A DNA stretch of 64,000 nt from NCBI RefSeq assembly GCF_014699055.1, contig NZ_JACXAC010000005.1, positions 558,001-622,000 of the forward strand, written 5' to 3'. A program made the position numbers and the translations under genes. The stretch is from Hymenobacter armeniacus. Lineage in GTDB: Bacteria; Bacteroidota; Bacteroidia; Cytophagales; Hymenobacteraceae. Positions 10,761 through 18,876 of the stretch are shown here, piece after piece. The stretch's first letter is position 1, and every line of letters starts with the position of its first letter. The notes under the pieces are model-generated. The model searched no databases and was not told where the DNA came from. It worked only from the letters and a program-made list of their open reading frames with translations.

Positions 10761-11189
10761 ATGCTCAAGTCACCCGTTCGCACCCTCTATTTCGAAAACA
10801 GCATTGGCCGCATTTGGGAAGAACCCGGCGGCTATGTGCGGCTGGAATACCGGCCCGGCCCGCGCGAAACGGTGCAGTTTCGGGCCATTCTCACGCACTT
10901 GGGCCAGGCCCTGGCCCGCCACCGCTGGTCGAAGGCCCTCATCGACCAACGCGAGATGGCGCCCTTCACCCCGGCCGAACTCGACTGGATGACCAACGAA
11001 TGGCTGCCCGGTGCCGTGCGCGAGTGCGGCTACCGCCACGGGGCAGCCCTGGTGGCGCACGACGTATTTGCCCGCCTGGCCATGAACCAGCTCGTGATGG
11101 CCAGCCGCGGGCTGAACCACACCTACCGCACGTTTGAGAGCGAAGAAGAGGCCACTGCCTGGCTGGCGCAGGTGCCCGACGGACGCTGA
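10761..11189 (+). CDS. Uncharacterised ~140-aa protein, divergent paralog family member 2
   Basis: The 142-aa soluble protein has the spacing of the families at 1743-2171 and 39509-39940. It shows ALIDQREMAPFT in place of WLMDARRR, then DWMTNEWLP, ALVAHD and the C-terminal YRTFESEEEATAWLAQ. Identity is lower than between the other two, so the relation is a pattern-level judgement. It begins right after TTTTAG and converges with the DUF1345 gene. Function unknown. Confidence 0.65.
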   Translation: MLKSPVRTLYFENSIGRIWEEPGGYVRLEYRPGPRETVQFRAILTHLGQALARHRWSKALIDQREMAPFTPAELDWMTNEWLPGAVRECGYRHGAALVAHDVFARLAMNQLVMASRGLNHTYRTFESEEEATAWLAQVPDGR

Positions 11190-11237
11190 GCGAACGGGGC
11201 ATTTCCCACCATCAACAACCAGAAGCCCGGGCTTGCC

Positions 11238-11936
11238 TCAGAGCAACCCCGCCACCACGTTGATGGCCAGGGCCACGATGGTGGTGTTGAAGGCGAAAGC
11301 CATAAGGCTGTGAAACAGCACCAATTGCCGCATGCGCAGCGAGGTAATGCTGACGTCGGCGGTTTGGGACGTCATGCCAACCACAAAGGAGAAGTAGACA
11401 AAATCCCAGTAGGAGGTTGGCCCGGCGCCGACAAAAAGCAGGCCGGCATCGGCCCCCGCGTTCTTTTGCAGGGTGAAATAGGTGTGCGCGTAGTGCAGAG
11501 CAAACAGCGTGTGCATCAGGCACCAGGTGCTGCCAATGGCCACCACCGAAACCGAGATGTTCTCAATCCGCTCTTCCCGGGCCATGGCCTGCAGGTTGTG
11601 CAGCAGCAGCACCACGGCCACGATGCTGATGGTGGTGCCCACGAAGGTGGTCAGCAGCAGCAGCAGCCACGTCTTGTCGGGGTGCAAGGCCCTGACGACG
11701 TGAAACATGTCGGCCGCGCGCGTATGGAAAATGGTTATCCAGCTCAGCAGCAGCACGCTTAGCACGAACCCGTCCCAGCCCATGAGCAGCCGGGTGAGGA
11801 GCAGGAAATCGGGCGGGGCCAGCCGGTAGCACAGCCCGCCGATGGCCAGGGCCAGCACCACGTGGAGCAAGCGCGCCACCAGCCCCGGCCGCAAAGGCGC
11901 CAGCGCCGAGAGTCGCGTAGAAAGGGCAGCGTCCAT
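11238..11936 (-). CDS. DUF1345 integral membrane protein
   Basis: The 232-aa protein has about five to six membrane segments: ~20-40, 50-70, 90-113, 125-147, 170-190 and 205-231. The C-terminal YWDFVYFSFVVGMTSQTADV is the hallmark of DUF1345. Function is unknown in the family, although members resemble the transmembrane part of ion channels. The start at MDAALSTRL gives a short cytosolic tail before TM1. The 142-bp gap upstream carries the lysA terminator hairpin. Confidence 0.85.
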   Translation of the reverse strand: MDAALSTRLSALAPLRPGLVARLLHVVLALAIGGLCYRLAPPDFLLLTRLLMGWDGFVLSVLLLSWITIFHTRAADMFHVVRALHPDKTWLLLLLTTFVGTTISIVAVVLLLHNLQAMAREERIENISVSVVAIGSTWCLMHTLFALHYAHTYFTLQKNAGADAGLLFVGAGPTSYWDFVYFSFVVGMTSQTADVSITSLRMRQLVLFHSLMAFAFNTTIVALAINVVAGLL

Positions 11937-12044
11937 GGCACACGAAACGGTTACGTTAAGACCCGGCCGCCTGCCCCCTGCCCCAACCGCGCCGCCCCAG
12001 CCGGTGGCCCCTCAACAGGCCCGAACCTCCCCTAATATACGACA

Positions 12045-12073
12045 ATGCCGGGACGTTTGGGGCGTCCCGGCAT
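12045..12073 (-). terminator. Hairpin after lysA
   Basis: A perfect 11-bp stem, ATGCCGGGACG (12045-12055) with CGTCCCGGCAT (12063-12073), and a 7-nt loop lie 5 bp beyond the lysA stop. There is no U-tract on the lysA side, so it may stabilise the 3' end or work with Rho rather than act as a classical intrinsic terminator. Confidence 0.5.
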
Positions 12074-12078
12074 CGACC

Positions 12079-13323
12079 TCAGGCCACGGGCGAAGGCTGG
12101 GCCGGGGCATTGGCCGCCACGTCTACCTGCCCGGCCAGCAGGTCTTCAAACGTCTGGCGCTTGCGAATCAGGCGCAGTTCGCCGCTTTCGTCCAGCAGCA
12201 CTTCGGCCGGGCGGGTGCGCGAGTTGAAGCTGCTGCTCATCTCGAAGCCGTAGGCGCCGGCGTTGTGGAAAGCCAGCAGGTCGTTTTCGCGGATGTCGGG
12301 CAGCAGCCGGTCCCAGGCAAAGGTGTCGGTTTCGCAAATGTTGCCCACCACGGTATACAGCCGTTCCGTGCCCTTGGGGTTGGTGAGGTTGCTGATGTGG
12401 TGGTAGCTGTCGTAGAACATGGGCCGGATGAGGTGGTTGAAGCCCGAATTCACGCCCGCAAACACGGTGGCCGTGGTTTGCTTCACCACCGCCACGTTCA
12501 CCAGCAGGAAGCCGCTTTCGCTCACCAGGTATTTGCCCGGCTCGAACCAGCATTCCAGCTCGCGGCCGTATTCTTTCTCAAACGACTTGAAGGCCGCGGC
12601 CACTTGCTGGCCCAGCGCGTTCACGTCGGTTTCGGGGTCGCCGGGCTTGTAGGGCACTTTAAAGCCCGAGCCGAGGTCCAGAAACTCCAGCTCCGGAAAG
12701 CGCGTGGCCGCGTCGAACAGGATTTCCAGGGCCCGCATGAACACGCCCACGTCCTTGATTTCGGAGCCCGTGTGCATGTGCAGGCCGCGCACGTGCAGGC
12801 CGGTGCCCTTCACCACGCGCTCGAGGTGGCGCATCTGGTGGATGCTGATGCCGAATTTGGAGTCGATGTGGCCGGTTTGAATCTTGTAGTTGCCGCCCGC
12901 CTCAATGTGCGGGTTCAGGCGCACGCACACCGGGTACGAGCCGCCAAACGTGGCCCCAAAGCGCTCCAGCAGCGAGATGTTGTCGATGTTGAGGTTAACG
13001 CCCAGCTCCTTGGCTTCCACCAATTCCTCAAACGTGACGCTGTTGGGCGTAAACAGAATGTCGTCGGGCGCGAAACCCACGTGCAGCCCCAGCTTCACCT
13101 CGTTGATGCTCACGCAGTCGAGCCCCGAGCCCAGGCTGTGGATGTGGCGCAGAACGGACACGTTGCTCAAGGCCTTGCACGCATAAAAGAAGCGCGTTTT
13201 ATGCCCCGAAAAAGCCGTGGTCAGCTTTTTATACTGCCGCGTGATGGTCGCGGAATTATACACGTAGAGAGGGGTGCCGAATTGGTCGGCGGCGGCGCGC
13301 AGCGCATCGTTAATACCTGACAT
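12079..13323 (-). CDS. lysA: Diaminopimelate decarboxylase
   Basis: The 414-aa PLP enzyme makes L-lysine from meso-diaminopimelate, the last step of the DAP pathway. The PLP lysine is in FFYACKALSN (~residue 45). GSGLDCVS, HMHTGSEI and the glycine loop LDLGSGF follow in order. WFEPGKYLVSESG and, near the C-terminus, NAGAYGFEMSSSFN contribute substrate and dimer contacts. MSGINDALR is chosen as start because the 41 open codons before it translate a palindromic repeat. A TACTTTTG box lies only 5 bp upstream of the ATG. Confidence 0.95.
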   Translation of the reverse strand: MSGINDALRAAADQFGTPLYVYNSATITRQYKKLTTAFSGHKTRFFYACKALSNVSVLRHIHSLGSGLDCVSINEVKLGLHVGFAPDDILFTPNSVTFEELVEAKELGVNLNIDNISLLERFGATFGGSYPVCVRLNPHIEAGGNYKIQTGHIDSKFGISIHQMRHLERVVKGTGLHVRGLHMHTGSEIKDVGVFMRALEILFDAATRFPELEFLDLGSGFKVPYKPGDPETDVNALGQQVAAAFKSFEKEYGRELECWFEPGKYLVSESGFLLVNVAVVKQTTATVFAGVNSGFNHLIRPMFYDSYHHISNLTNPKGTERLYTVVGNICETDTFAWDRLLPDIRENDLLAFHNAGAYGFEMSSSFNSRTRPAEVLLDESGELRLIRKRQTFEDLLAGQVDVAANAPAQPSPVA

Positions 13324-13328
13324 AATCA

Positions 13329-13336
13329 CAAAAGTA
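13329..13336 (-). promoter_or_regulatory. Candidate -7 box of lysA
   Basis: On the minus strand TACTTTTG matches TAnnTTTG exactly and ends 5 bp before the lysA ATG. If used, the transcript would be leaderless or nearly so. No good -33 element is seen at the expected distance, and an isolated 8-bp match could be chance. Confidence 0.3.
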
Positions 13337-13375
13337 CGGCCCGTGAAGGTCGTTGACGGTTTCGACGTCCATACG

Positions 13376-13434
13376 AACGTCATGCAGAGCGCGCCACAGC
13401 GTTTTGCGTGCTTCGGCGCGCTCTGCATGACGTT
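13376..13434. repeat. Palindromic element, family B (GTCATGCAGAGCGCGCC)
   Basis: A perfect 20-bp inverted repeat, 13376-13395 with 13415-13434, flanks a 19-nt middle. The arm starts AACGTCATGCAGAGCGC. It lies between the divergently transcribed lysA and DinB-like genes, and its translation creates a false N-terminal extension of lysA. Confidence 0.92.
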
Positions 13435-13465
13435 ATTTTGAAGCACTTAATTCCCCATTGTCCCA

Positions 13466-13981
13466 ATGTCTGCTCCCCTCGAAGCCTGGCTGCGCGGCCC
13501 CATTGCGGGCGTGCCCCCGCTGCTCCAACCCGTAGCCCACGCCCTGCTGCAGGCCCGCGACGAGCTACACGAAGCCTTGCACGATTTTCCGCCCGCGCTC
13601 CTGAACGAGCGGCCGGCGGGCGTGGCTTCCGTGGGCTTCCACCTGCAGCACCTGGCCGGCGTGTTAAATCGCCTGCTGACCTACGCCCGCGGCGAGGCGT
13701 TGTCGGAAAGCCAGTTTGCCGATTTTCACGCCGAAGTGCCGCCCCTCTCCATCGCGCCCGACACGGTGCAACAGCTCGTGGCCCGCTTCAACCACGAAGT
13801 AGACGCCGCCCTGCAGCAGCTAAAAGCCACCCCCGAAACCAGCCTGGCCGAAGGGCGTGGCGTGGGCCGGGCGCAGGTGCCCTCCACCGTCATCGGCATC
13901 CTCACGCACGCCGCCGAGCACACCACGCGCCACCTGGGCCAGCTACTGGTGACAGCGAAATGGGTGCGCAGTTTGGCATAA
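13466..13981 (+). CDS. DinB-like metal-binding four-helix protein
   Basis: The 171-aa protein has the DinB/YfiT arrangement. One metal-binding His lies in SVGFHLQHLAG (~residues 55-65), and a HAAEHTTRHLGQLL segment near the C-terminus (~150-163) supplies two more. Family members include bacillithiol/mycothiol-dependent S-transferases and detoxification enzymes, but most lack assigned substrates. It is alone on this strand between lysA and the Old Yellow Enzyme gene, with which it converges. Confidence 0.8.
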   Translation: MSAPLEAWLRGPIAGVPPLLQPVAHALLQARDELHEALHDFPPALLNERPAGVASVGFHLQHLAGVLNRLLTYARGEALSESQFADFHAEVPPLSIAPDTVQQLVARFNHEVDAALQQLKATPETSLAEGRGVGRAQVPSTVIGILTHAAEHTTRHLGQLLVTAKWVRSLA

Positions 13982-14038
13982 AGCCCAAAGGCCGTCATAC
14001 TTCGCTGGCGCTCTGCCGGACGGACTTTTGAGGAAAAC

Positions 14039-15130
14039 TTATCGCGGCCCGGCCACCGTCTGCACGCGCGGCTTGGCGCGCTCGTACTGCGGCGGCCAGG
14101 GCATTTCGGCGCCCAGCTCGTGGGCCGCAAACAGCGGGAAATAGGGCTCGCGCAGGAACTCGCGGGCCAGCAGCACCAGGTTGGCCTGGCCGTTGGCCAG
14201 AATGGCCTCGGCTTCGGCCGGGTTGGTGATGAGGCCCACTGCGCCCGTGCGGATGCCGGCCTCTTCCTTGATGCGCTCGGCAAACTGCACCTGGTAGCCG
14301 GGGCCCACAGGGATGCTGGCCTTGGGCACGTTACCGCCGGTGGAGCAGTCTATCAAGTCCACGCCGCGGGTTTTGAGCGCGGCGGCCAGCTGCACGGCTT
14401 CGTCGGCGTTCCAGCCGCCTTCTACCCAGTCGGTGGCCGAAATGCGCACGATGAGCGGCCGTTCTTCGGGCCATACTTCGCGGGTGGCCGCCACCACGTC
14501 CAGCAGCAGGCGGATGCGGTTGTCGAATGAGCCGCCGTACTCGTCGGTGCGGTGGTTGCTCAGCGGCGACAGAAACTGGTGCAGCAGGTAGCCGTGCGCG
14601 GCGTGCAGCTCAATCACCTGGTAGCCCGCCGCCAGGCAGCGCTGCGCGGCCGTGCGGAAATCAGCAATAACCTGCTGAATGCCTTGCGCATCGAGGGCCT
14701 TGGGCTGCGGGTAGCTGTCGGAAAAAGCCTCGTTGCCGGGGCCCACCACTTGCCAGCCGCCTTCGCTGGCGGGCACCGCGCCCTCGCCGCGCCAGGGGGC
14801 GTAGGTGCTGGCCTTGCGGCCGGCGTGGGCCAATTGAATGCCGGGCACGCTGCCCTGCGCCGTGATGAATTCGTTGATGCGCCGGAGCATGGGCACGTGC
14901 TCGTCTTTCCAGATGCCGAGGTCTTCGGGGCTGATGCGGCCTTCCGGCGACACGGCCGTGGCTTCTTGGATGATGAGGCCGGCGCCGCCCACGGCGCGGC
15001 TGCCCAAGTGCACGAGGTGCCAGTCGTTGGCGAAGCCGTCGGTGGCGCTGTACTGGCACATGGGCGACACCACGATGCGGTTTTTCAGCGTGACGCCGCG
15101 CAGGGCCAGGGGTTCAAATAGCTTTATCAT
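14039..15130 (-). CDS. NADH:flavin oxidoreductase, YqjM-class Old Yellow Enzyme
   Basis: The 363-aa TIM-barrel FMN enzyme has SPMCQYSATDGFANDWH near the N-terminus; the Cys after SPM is the redox-tuning Cys of the YqjM class. It also has GIQLAHAGRKAS, and IELHAAHGYLLHQFLSPLSN followed by RTDEYGGS. These enzymes reduce activated C=C bonds of enals, enones or nitro compounds with NAD(P)H, often in stress detoxification. The start MIKLFEPLAL matches homologs; an ATG three codons upstream (15139) is also possible. It is monocistronic by position, downstream of leuB and a palindromic element. Confidence 0.92.
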   Translation of the reverse strand: MIKLFEPLALRGVTLKNRIVVSPMCQYSATDGFANDWHLVHLGSRAVGGAGLIIQEATAVSPEGRISPEDLGIWKDEHVPMLRRINEFITAQGSVPGIQLAHAGRKASTYAPWRGEGAVPASEGGWQVVGPGNEAFSDSYPQPKALDAQGIQQVIADFRTAAQRCLAAGYQVIELHAAHGYLLHQFLSPLSNHRTDEYGGSFDNRIRLLLDVVAATREVWPEERPLIVRISATDWVEGGWNADEAVQLAAALKTRGVDLIDCSTGGNVPKASIPVGPGYQVQFAERIKEEAGIRTGAVGLITNPAEAEAILANGQANLVLLAREFLREPYFPLFAAHELGAEMPWPPQYERAKPRVQTVAGPR

Positions 15131-15235
15131 AAGGGGCAAAAAGTAAGGTCGGGAAGCAAGCCTTCTTAACCTGATTTCAGCCCTTGGGGTTATAAACGGC
15201 GATGGTGACTTGCCCGCATCGACTTTCGAAAAAGC

Positions 15236-15324
15236 CTGTCATCCTAAGCGCAGCGAAGGGCCTTCTCACGCCTGAACAAGTCGTTCAAAAGTGAAAAGGT
15301 CCTTCGCTGCGCTCAGGATGACAG
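15236..15324. repeat. Palindromic element, family A
   Basis: Near-complementary 34-bp arms, 15236-15269 and 15291-15324, have the same GTCATCCT(g/a)AGCGCAGCGAAGG core as the element at 3953-4051. The loop GCCTGAACAAGTCGTTC is close to the reverse complement of that copy's loop, so this copy is inserted in the opposite orientation. It lies in the 217-bp gap between leuB's end and the Old Yellow Enzyme gene. Confidence 0.93.
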
Positions 15325-15347
15325 AAGGTGCGCGGCACGACGCTCAC

Positions 15348-16466
15348 TCAAATAATCGTGCTCAGCCCGATTTCTACGTTGTTTTTATTCCACTGCTTCT
15401 CGTTCGAATCTGCAATCCAGAAGGCGATGTAATTGCCGACTTCCTCGGTGGTATAGGGCGCGGTGGGGTTTAGCTCCTTGGTCAGGACGCCGTTGTGGAG
15501 AGCTTCGTCTACGGCTTCGCGCACCAGGGCGGCTTCGGCGTCCAGCTCCAGGTGCTCCAGTAGCATGGCGGCCGAGAGAATGGTGGCAATGGGGTTGGCG
15601 ATGCCTTTGCCCTTGGCCTGCGGGTAGGAGCCGTGAATGGGCTCGAACAGTGCCACCCGCTCGCCCACTGACGCCGAGGGCAGCAGGCCCAGCGAGCCCG
15701 CAATCACCGAAGCCTCGTCTGAGATGATGTCGCCGAACATGTTTTCGGTCAGAATCACGTCGAACTGCGTGGGGCTGAGGATGACCTGCATGGCCGCGTT
15801 GTCGACGAACAGGTAATCCACGGCCACTTCCGGGTACTCGGCGGCCATTTCGCGCACCACTTCGCGCCACAGGCGGGAGGTTTCCAGCACGTTGGCCTTG
15901 TCCACCAGCGTCAGTTTCTGCCGGCGGCCAGCCGCGGCGCGGAAGGCCAGGTGCGCAATGCGCTCAATCTCAGGGCGGCTGTAGGTGCAGTGGTCGTAGG
16001 CGGCTTCGCCGTCGGCGGTGCGGCCTTTGTCGCCGAAGTAGATGCCGCCGGTCAGCTCCCGAAAAATGAGCAGGTCGGTGCCTTCGATGCGCTCGCGCTT
16101 CAGGGGGGAATGCTCCAGCAGCACGCTGTAAGCCGTCACGGGACGGATGTTGGCAAACAAACCCAGCGACTTGCGCAGGCGCAGCAGGCCCTGCTCGGGG
16201 CGCACCTTGGCGGTGGGGTCGTGGTCGTACTTTGGGTCGCCGATGGCCCCGAGCAGCACGGCATCAGCGGCGCGGCAGGCGTCGAGGGTTTCGTCGGGCA
16301 GCGGGTTGCCGGTGGCGTCGATGGCGCAGGCACCCATCAGGTAGCTCTGCATGTCGAAGCGGTGGCCGAAGCGGCCGGCCACGGCTTCCAGCACCTTCAC
16401 GGCCTGCCGACAGACTTCGGGCCCGATGCCATCGCCGGGCAACACGGCTATTTTCTTGCTTACCAT
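15348..16466 (-). CDS. leuB: 3-isopropylmalate dehydrogenase
   Basis: The 372-aa enzyme oxidises and decarboxylates 3-isopropylmalate with NAD+, the third leucine-pathway step. It shows IAVLPGDGIGPEV at the N-terminus, RPEQGLLRLRKSLGLFANIRP, and the substrate/metal segment ENMFGDIISDEAS with the catalytic Asp residues. LFEPIHGSYPQAKGKGIANP is the nucleotide-binding loop. The ATG overlaps the end of leuD by 7 bp, so translation is probably coupled. It is the last gene of the leu operon. Confidence 0.96.
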   Translation of the reverse strand: MVSKKIAVLPGDGIGPEVCRQAVKVLEAVAGRFGHRFDMQSYLMGACAIDATGNPLPDETLDACRAADAVLLGAIGDPKYDHDPTAKVRPEQGLLRLRKSLGLFANIRPVTAYSVLLEHSPLKRERIEGTDLLIFRELTGGIYFGDKGRTADGEAAYDHCTYSRPEIERIAHLAFRAAAGRRQKLTLVDKANVLETSRLWREVVREMAAEYPEVAVDYLFVDNAAMQVILSPTQFDVILTENMFGDIISDEASVIAGSLGLLPSASVGERVALFEPIHGSYPQAKGKGIANPIATILSAAMLLEHLELDAEAALVREAVDEALHNGVLTKELNPTAPYTTEEVGNYIAFWIADSNEKQWNKNNVEIGLSTII

Positions 16467-17056
16467 GACCAGGTTCGGTTTTGTTCGTAGGCTTCGATGG
16501 CGGGCTTCTGGCTCACCAGGTAGTCGATGTCGTCGTAGCCGTTAATCAGGCACTCCTTCTTGTAAGGGTCGAGGTCGAAACGGATGACTTCGCCGGTGGC
16601 CGGCACGTGCAGCGTTTGCTCCCGCAGGTTCACCACGAATTGCACGTGGGCGTCTTCCTCCACCAGGGCAAACAGTCGGGCCAGCTCGGCATCGCTCACT
16701 TGCAGTGGTAGCAGGCCGGTGTTGAGCGCGTTGCCGCGGAAAATGTCGGCGAAGTAGCTCGAAATCACTACCCGAAAACCGGCGTCGTACAGCGCCCAGG
16801 CGGCGTGCTCGCGGCTGGAGCCGCAGCCGAAATTCTTGCCCGCCAGCAGAATCTGCCCGCTGAAACGCGGGTCGTTCAGCACGAAATCGGGCTTGAAGCT
16901 GCCGTCCGGGTTGCGCCGCCAGTCGCAAAACAAGTTCTCGCCGAAGCCCTCGCGCGTGGTCGCCTTCAGAAAACGGGCCGGAATAATCTGGTCCGTATCG
17001 ATGTTTTCGAGCGGCAGCGGGACGGCGGCGGAATACAGGGTCTGGAATTTTTCCAT
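16460..17056 (-). CDS. leuD: 3-isopropylmalate dehydratase small subunit
   Basis: The 198-aa swivelling subunit pairs with LeuC to isomerise 2- to 3-isopropylmalate. NIDTDQIIPARFLK near residue 18 and GKNFGCGSSREHAAWAL near 70 are diagnostic. The start MEKFQTLYS is chosen because the 18 open codons upstream read through a palindromic repeat (FAALRMT). It overlaps leuB by 7 bp and follows leuC after a 131-bp gap filled by that repeat. Confidence 0.95.
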   Translation of the reverse strand: MEKFQTLYSAAVPLPLENIDTDQIIPARFLKATTREGFGENLFCDWRRNPDGSFKPDFVLNDPRFSGQILLAGKNFGCGSSREHAAWALYDAGFRVVISSYFADIFRGNALNTGLLPLQVSDAELARLFALVEEDAHVQFVVNLREQTLHVPATGEVIRFDLDPYKKECLINGYDDIDYLVSQKPAIEAYEQNRTWSW

Positions 17057-17077
17057 TGGGAATTCGACGAAATCAGT

Positions 17078-17180
17078 TGTCATCCTGAGCGCAGCGAAGG
17101 ACCTTATCACGACTGTGCTGTTTCAGTTACTGCAAATCGTTCGAAGGTGAAAAAGGCCTTCGCTGCGCTCAGGATGACAG
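17078..17180. repeat. Palindromic element, family A, inside the leu operon
   Basis: The arms 17078-17110 and 17147-17180 carry the GTCATCCTGAGCGCAGCGAA core with few mismatches. It separates leuC from leuD within an otherwise tight operon, so it is transcribed and should form a long hairpin in the mRNA between the two subunit genes. Confidence 0.92.
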
Positions 17181-17187
17181 AAAAGAC

Positions 17188-18582
17188 TCAATTTAAATAC
17201 TGCGTGATGTCCACAATTTTGCCCTGCACGGCCGTGATGGCGGCCACCAGCGGCGAGGCCAGCAGCGTGCGCGAGCCCGGCCCCTGCCGCCCCTCGAAGT
17301 TGCGGTTGGAGGTGGCCACGCAGTAGGCGCCGGCGGGAATTTTGTCCTCGTTCATGGCCAGGCAGGCGCTGCAGCCGGGTTCGCGCAGCTCAAAGCCGGC
17401 ATCGGCCAGAATTTTGTCCAGGCCTTCGGCCCGGGCTTGCTGCTCCACCTGCTTCGAGCCGGGCACGATGATGGCCTCCACGTGCCGGGCCTTCTGCTTG
17501 CCTTGCACGTAGGCCGCCACGGCCCGCAGGTCCTCGATGCGCGAATTGGTGCAGCTGCCAATGAAGACGTAGTCGATTTGCTTGCCCAGCAAGCTTTCGC
17601 CCCGCTGGAAGCCCATGTACTGCAGCGACTTATCAAAGCTTTCGGCTTCGCTGGCCGGCACTTCGCTGGGAATGTGGCCATTCAGCGCAATGCCCATGCC
17701 GGGGTTGGTGCCGTAGGTTATCATCGGCGCAATGGCGGCCGCGTCGAAGCGGTGCTCGGCGTCGAACACGGTGTCCTCATCGGAATACAGCGTTTGCCAG
17801 TAGGCCACGGCTTGCTCCCAGGCGGCTTCTTTAGGGGCGTAGGGGCGGCCCTGCACGTAGGCAAACGTGGTTTCATCGGGCGCGATGAGGCCGCCGCGGG
17901 CGCCCATCTCAATGCTCATGTTGCACACCGTCATGCGGCCTTCCATGCTCAGGCTGCGCACGGCGCTGCCGGCGTATTCCACGAAGTAGCCGGTGGCCCC
18001 GCCCGTGCCCAGCTGCGCAATGATGTACAGAATCAGGTCCTTGGCCGTGACGCCGGGCCGCAGCGCGCCGTCCACGGTGATGCGCATGCGCTTGGGGCGG
18101 CTCAGGAGCAGGCACTGGGTGGCCATCACCTGCGCCACCTGGCTGGTGCCGATGCCGAAAGCCACCGCGCCAAACGCGCCGTGGGTGGAGGTGTGGCTGT
18201 CGCCGCACACAATGGTGGTGCCGGGCAGCGTGAGGCCCAGCTCGGGCCCGATGACGTGCACAATGCCCTGGCGCTGGTGGCCCAGGCCATACAGCTCCAC
18301 GCCGTACTTGGCGCAGTTAGCCGTGAGCGTGTCCACCTGCGAGCGGCTCAGCGGCTCCTCAATGGGCAGGTGCTGGTTGCGGGTGGGCACGTTGTGGTCG
18401 GCCGTGGCCAGGATGCGGCTGGGGCGAAACAGCGGCAGTTCGCGGGCTTCGAGCTCGTCGAAAGCCTGCGGGCTGGTCACCTCGTGGATGAGGTGCCGGT
18501 CGATATACACGATGTCCAGGCCGCCCGGCGCGGCTTTCACCACGTGCGCCTCCCAGATTTTATCGAATAAGGACTTGGCCAT
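17188..18582 (-). CDS. leuC: 3-isopropylmalate dehydratase large subunit
   Basis: The 464-aa aconitase-family subunit carries the [4Fe-4S] cluster. The cluster Cys residues lie in IGSCTNSRIEDL and EPGCSACLAMNEDK, with VCGDSHTSTHGAFGA upstream. With LeuD it catalyses the second leucine step. Length and motifs are complete, and the start MAKSLFDKIWEAH is standard. The gene follows a 58-aa ORF and a palindromic element downstream of leuA. Confidence 0.96.
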   Translation of the reverse strand: MAKSLFDKIWEAHVVKAAPGGLDIVYIDRHLIHEVTSPQAFDELEARELPLFRPSRILATADHNVPTRNQHLPIEEPLSRSQVDTLTANCAKYGVELYGLGHQRQGIVHVIGPELGLTLPGTTIVCGDSHTSTHGAFGAVAFGIGTSQVAQVMATQCLLLSRPKRMRITVDGALRPGVTAKDLILYIIAQLGTGGATGYFVEYAGSAVRSLSMEGRMTVCNMSIEMGARGGLIAPDETTFAYVQGRPYAPKEAAWEQAVAYWQTLYSDEDTVFDAEHRFDAAAIAPMITYGTNPGMGIALNGHIPSEVPASEAESFDKSLQYMGFQRGESLLGKQIDYVFIGSCTNSRIEDLRAVAAYVQGKQKARHVEAIIVPGSKQVEQQARAEGLDKILADAGFELREPGCSACLAMNEDKIPAGAYCVATSNRNFEGRQGPGSRTLLASPLVAAITAVQGKIVDITQYLN

Positions 18583-18596
18583 TGGGGTGGGGCGAC

Positions 18597-18688
18597 GAGA
18601 CGCATCCTTGCGTCTCGTCGTTGGGTGCTTTGGGAGAGGAAACGAGGCGTTATTTATCGTTCGACGACGAGGCGCAAGGATGCGTCTC
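18597..18688. repeat. Palindromic element, family C (GAGACGCATCCTTGCGTCTC)
   Basis: The arms 18597-18620 and 18665-18688 are complementary with one mismatch. Each arm is itself a small hairpin (GAGACGCA.../...TGCGTCTC). It lies between leuC and the small ORF, inside the leu operon. Related elements are at 48256-48376 and 61581-61688. Confidence 0.92.
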
Positions 18689-18696
18689 TACATCTT

Positions 18697-18873
18697 TCAG
18701 CCGCCTGCTGGGGTAAAATCAGCGGCAGTGGGTGCTGCTTGCTGAATCACGGCGACTCCGTAGCTAATCCAGTCAGTGAAGCGCGGCGGTTGCGGGGTTT
18801 CCGGTTGGGGAGGCTGGCTGCTGGGTTGGGCGGGGCCGGCGGCGAGGGGGCGGTATTCTTCGGGAGTCGTCAT
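18697..18873 (-). CDS. Small Pro-rich ORF (58 aa) inside the leu operon
   Basis: The frame starts with ATG only 3 bp after the leuA stop (TAA CCC ATG) and ends with TGA at 18697, next to the family C palindrome. The product begins MTTPEEYRPLAAGPA, has a Gln/Pro-rich middle, then RFTDWISYGVAVIQQA and a short acidic end. I recognise no family. The tight spacing suggests translational coupling to leuA. Similar short tails could also be non-coding spacer, so it needs homologs in other leu operons. Confidence 0.45.
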   Translation of the reverse strand: MTTPEEYRPLAAGPAQPSSQPPQPETPQPPRFTDWISYGVAVIQQAAPTAADFTPAGG

Positions 18874-18876
18874 GGG

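Noticed and set aside
13324..13446. N-terminal extension of lysA (41 codons)
   Set aside because: It is the translation of the palindromic repeat at 13376-13434; homologous enzymes start at MSGIND-like positions.
13982..14038. GTCATACTTCGCTGGCGCTCTGCCGG as a further palindromic element
   Set aside because: It resembles one decayed arm of a family B unit but has no matching second arm, so it was not listed as a repeat.
17057..17110. N-terminal extension of leuD (18 codons, IRSFAALRMTT)
   Set aside because: It translates the arm of the family A palindrome.
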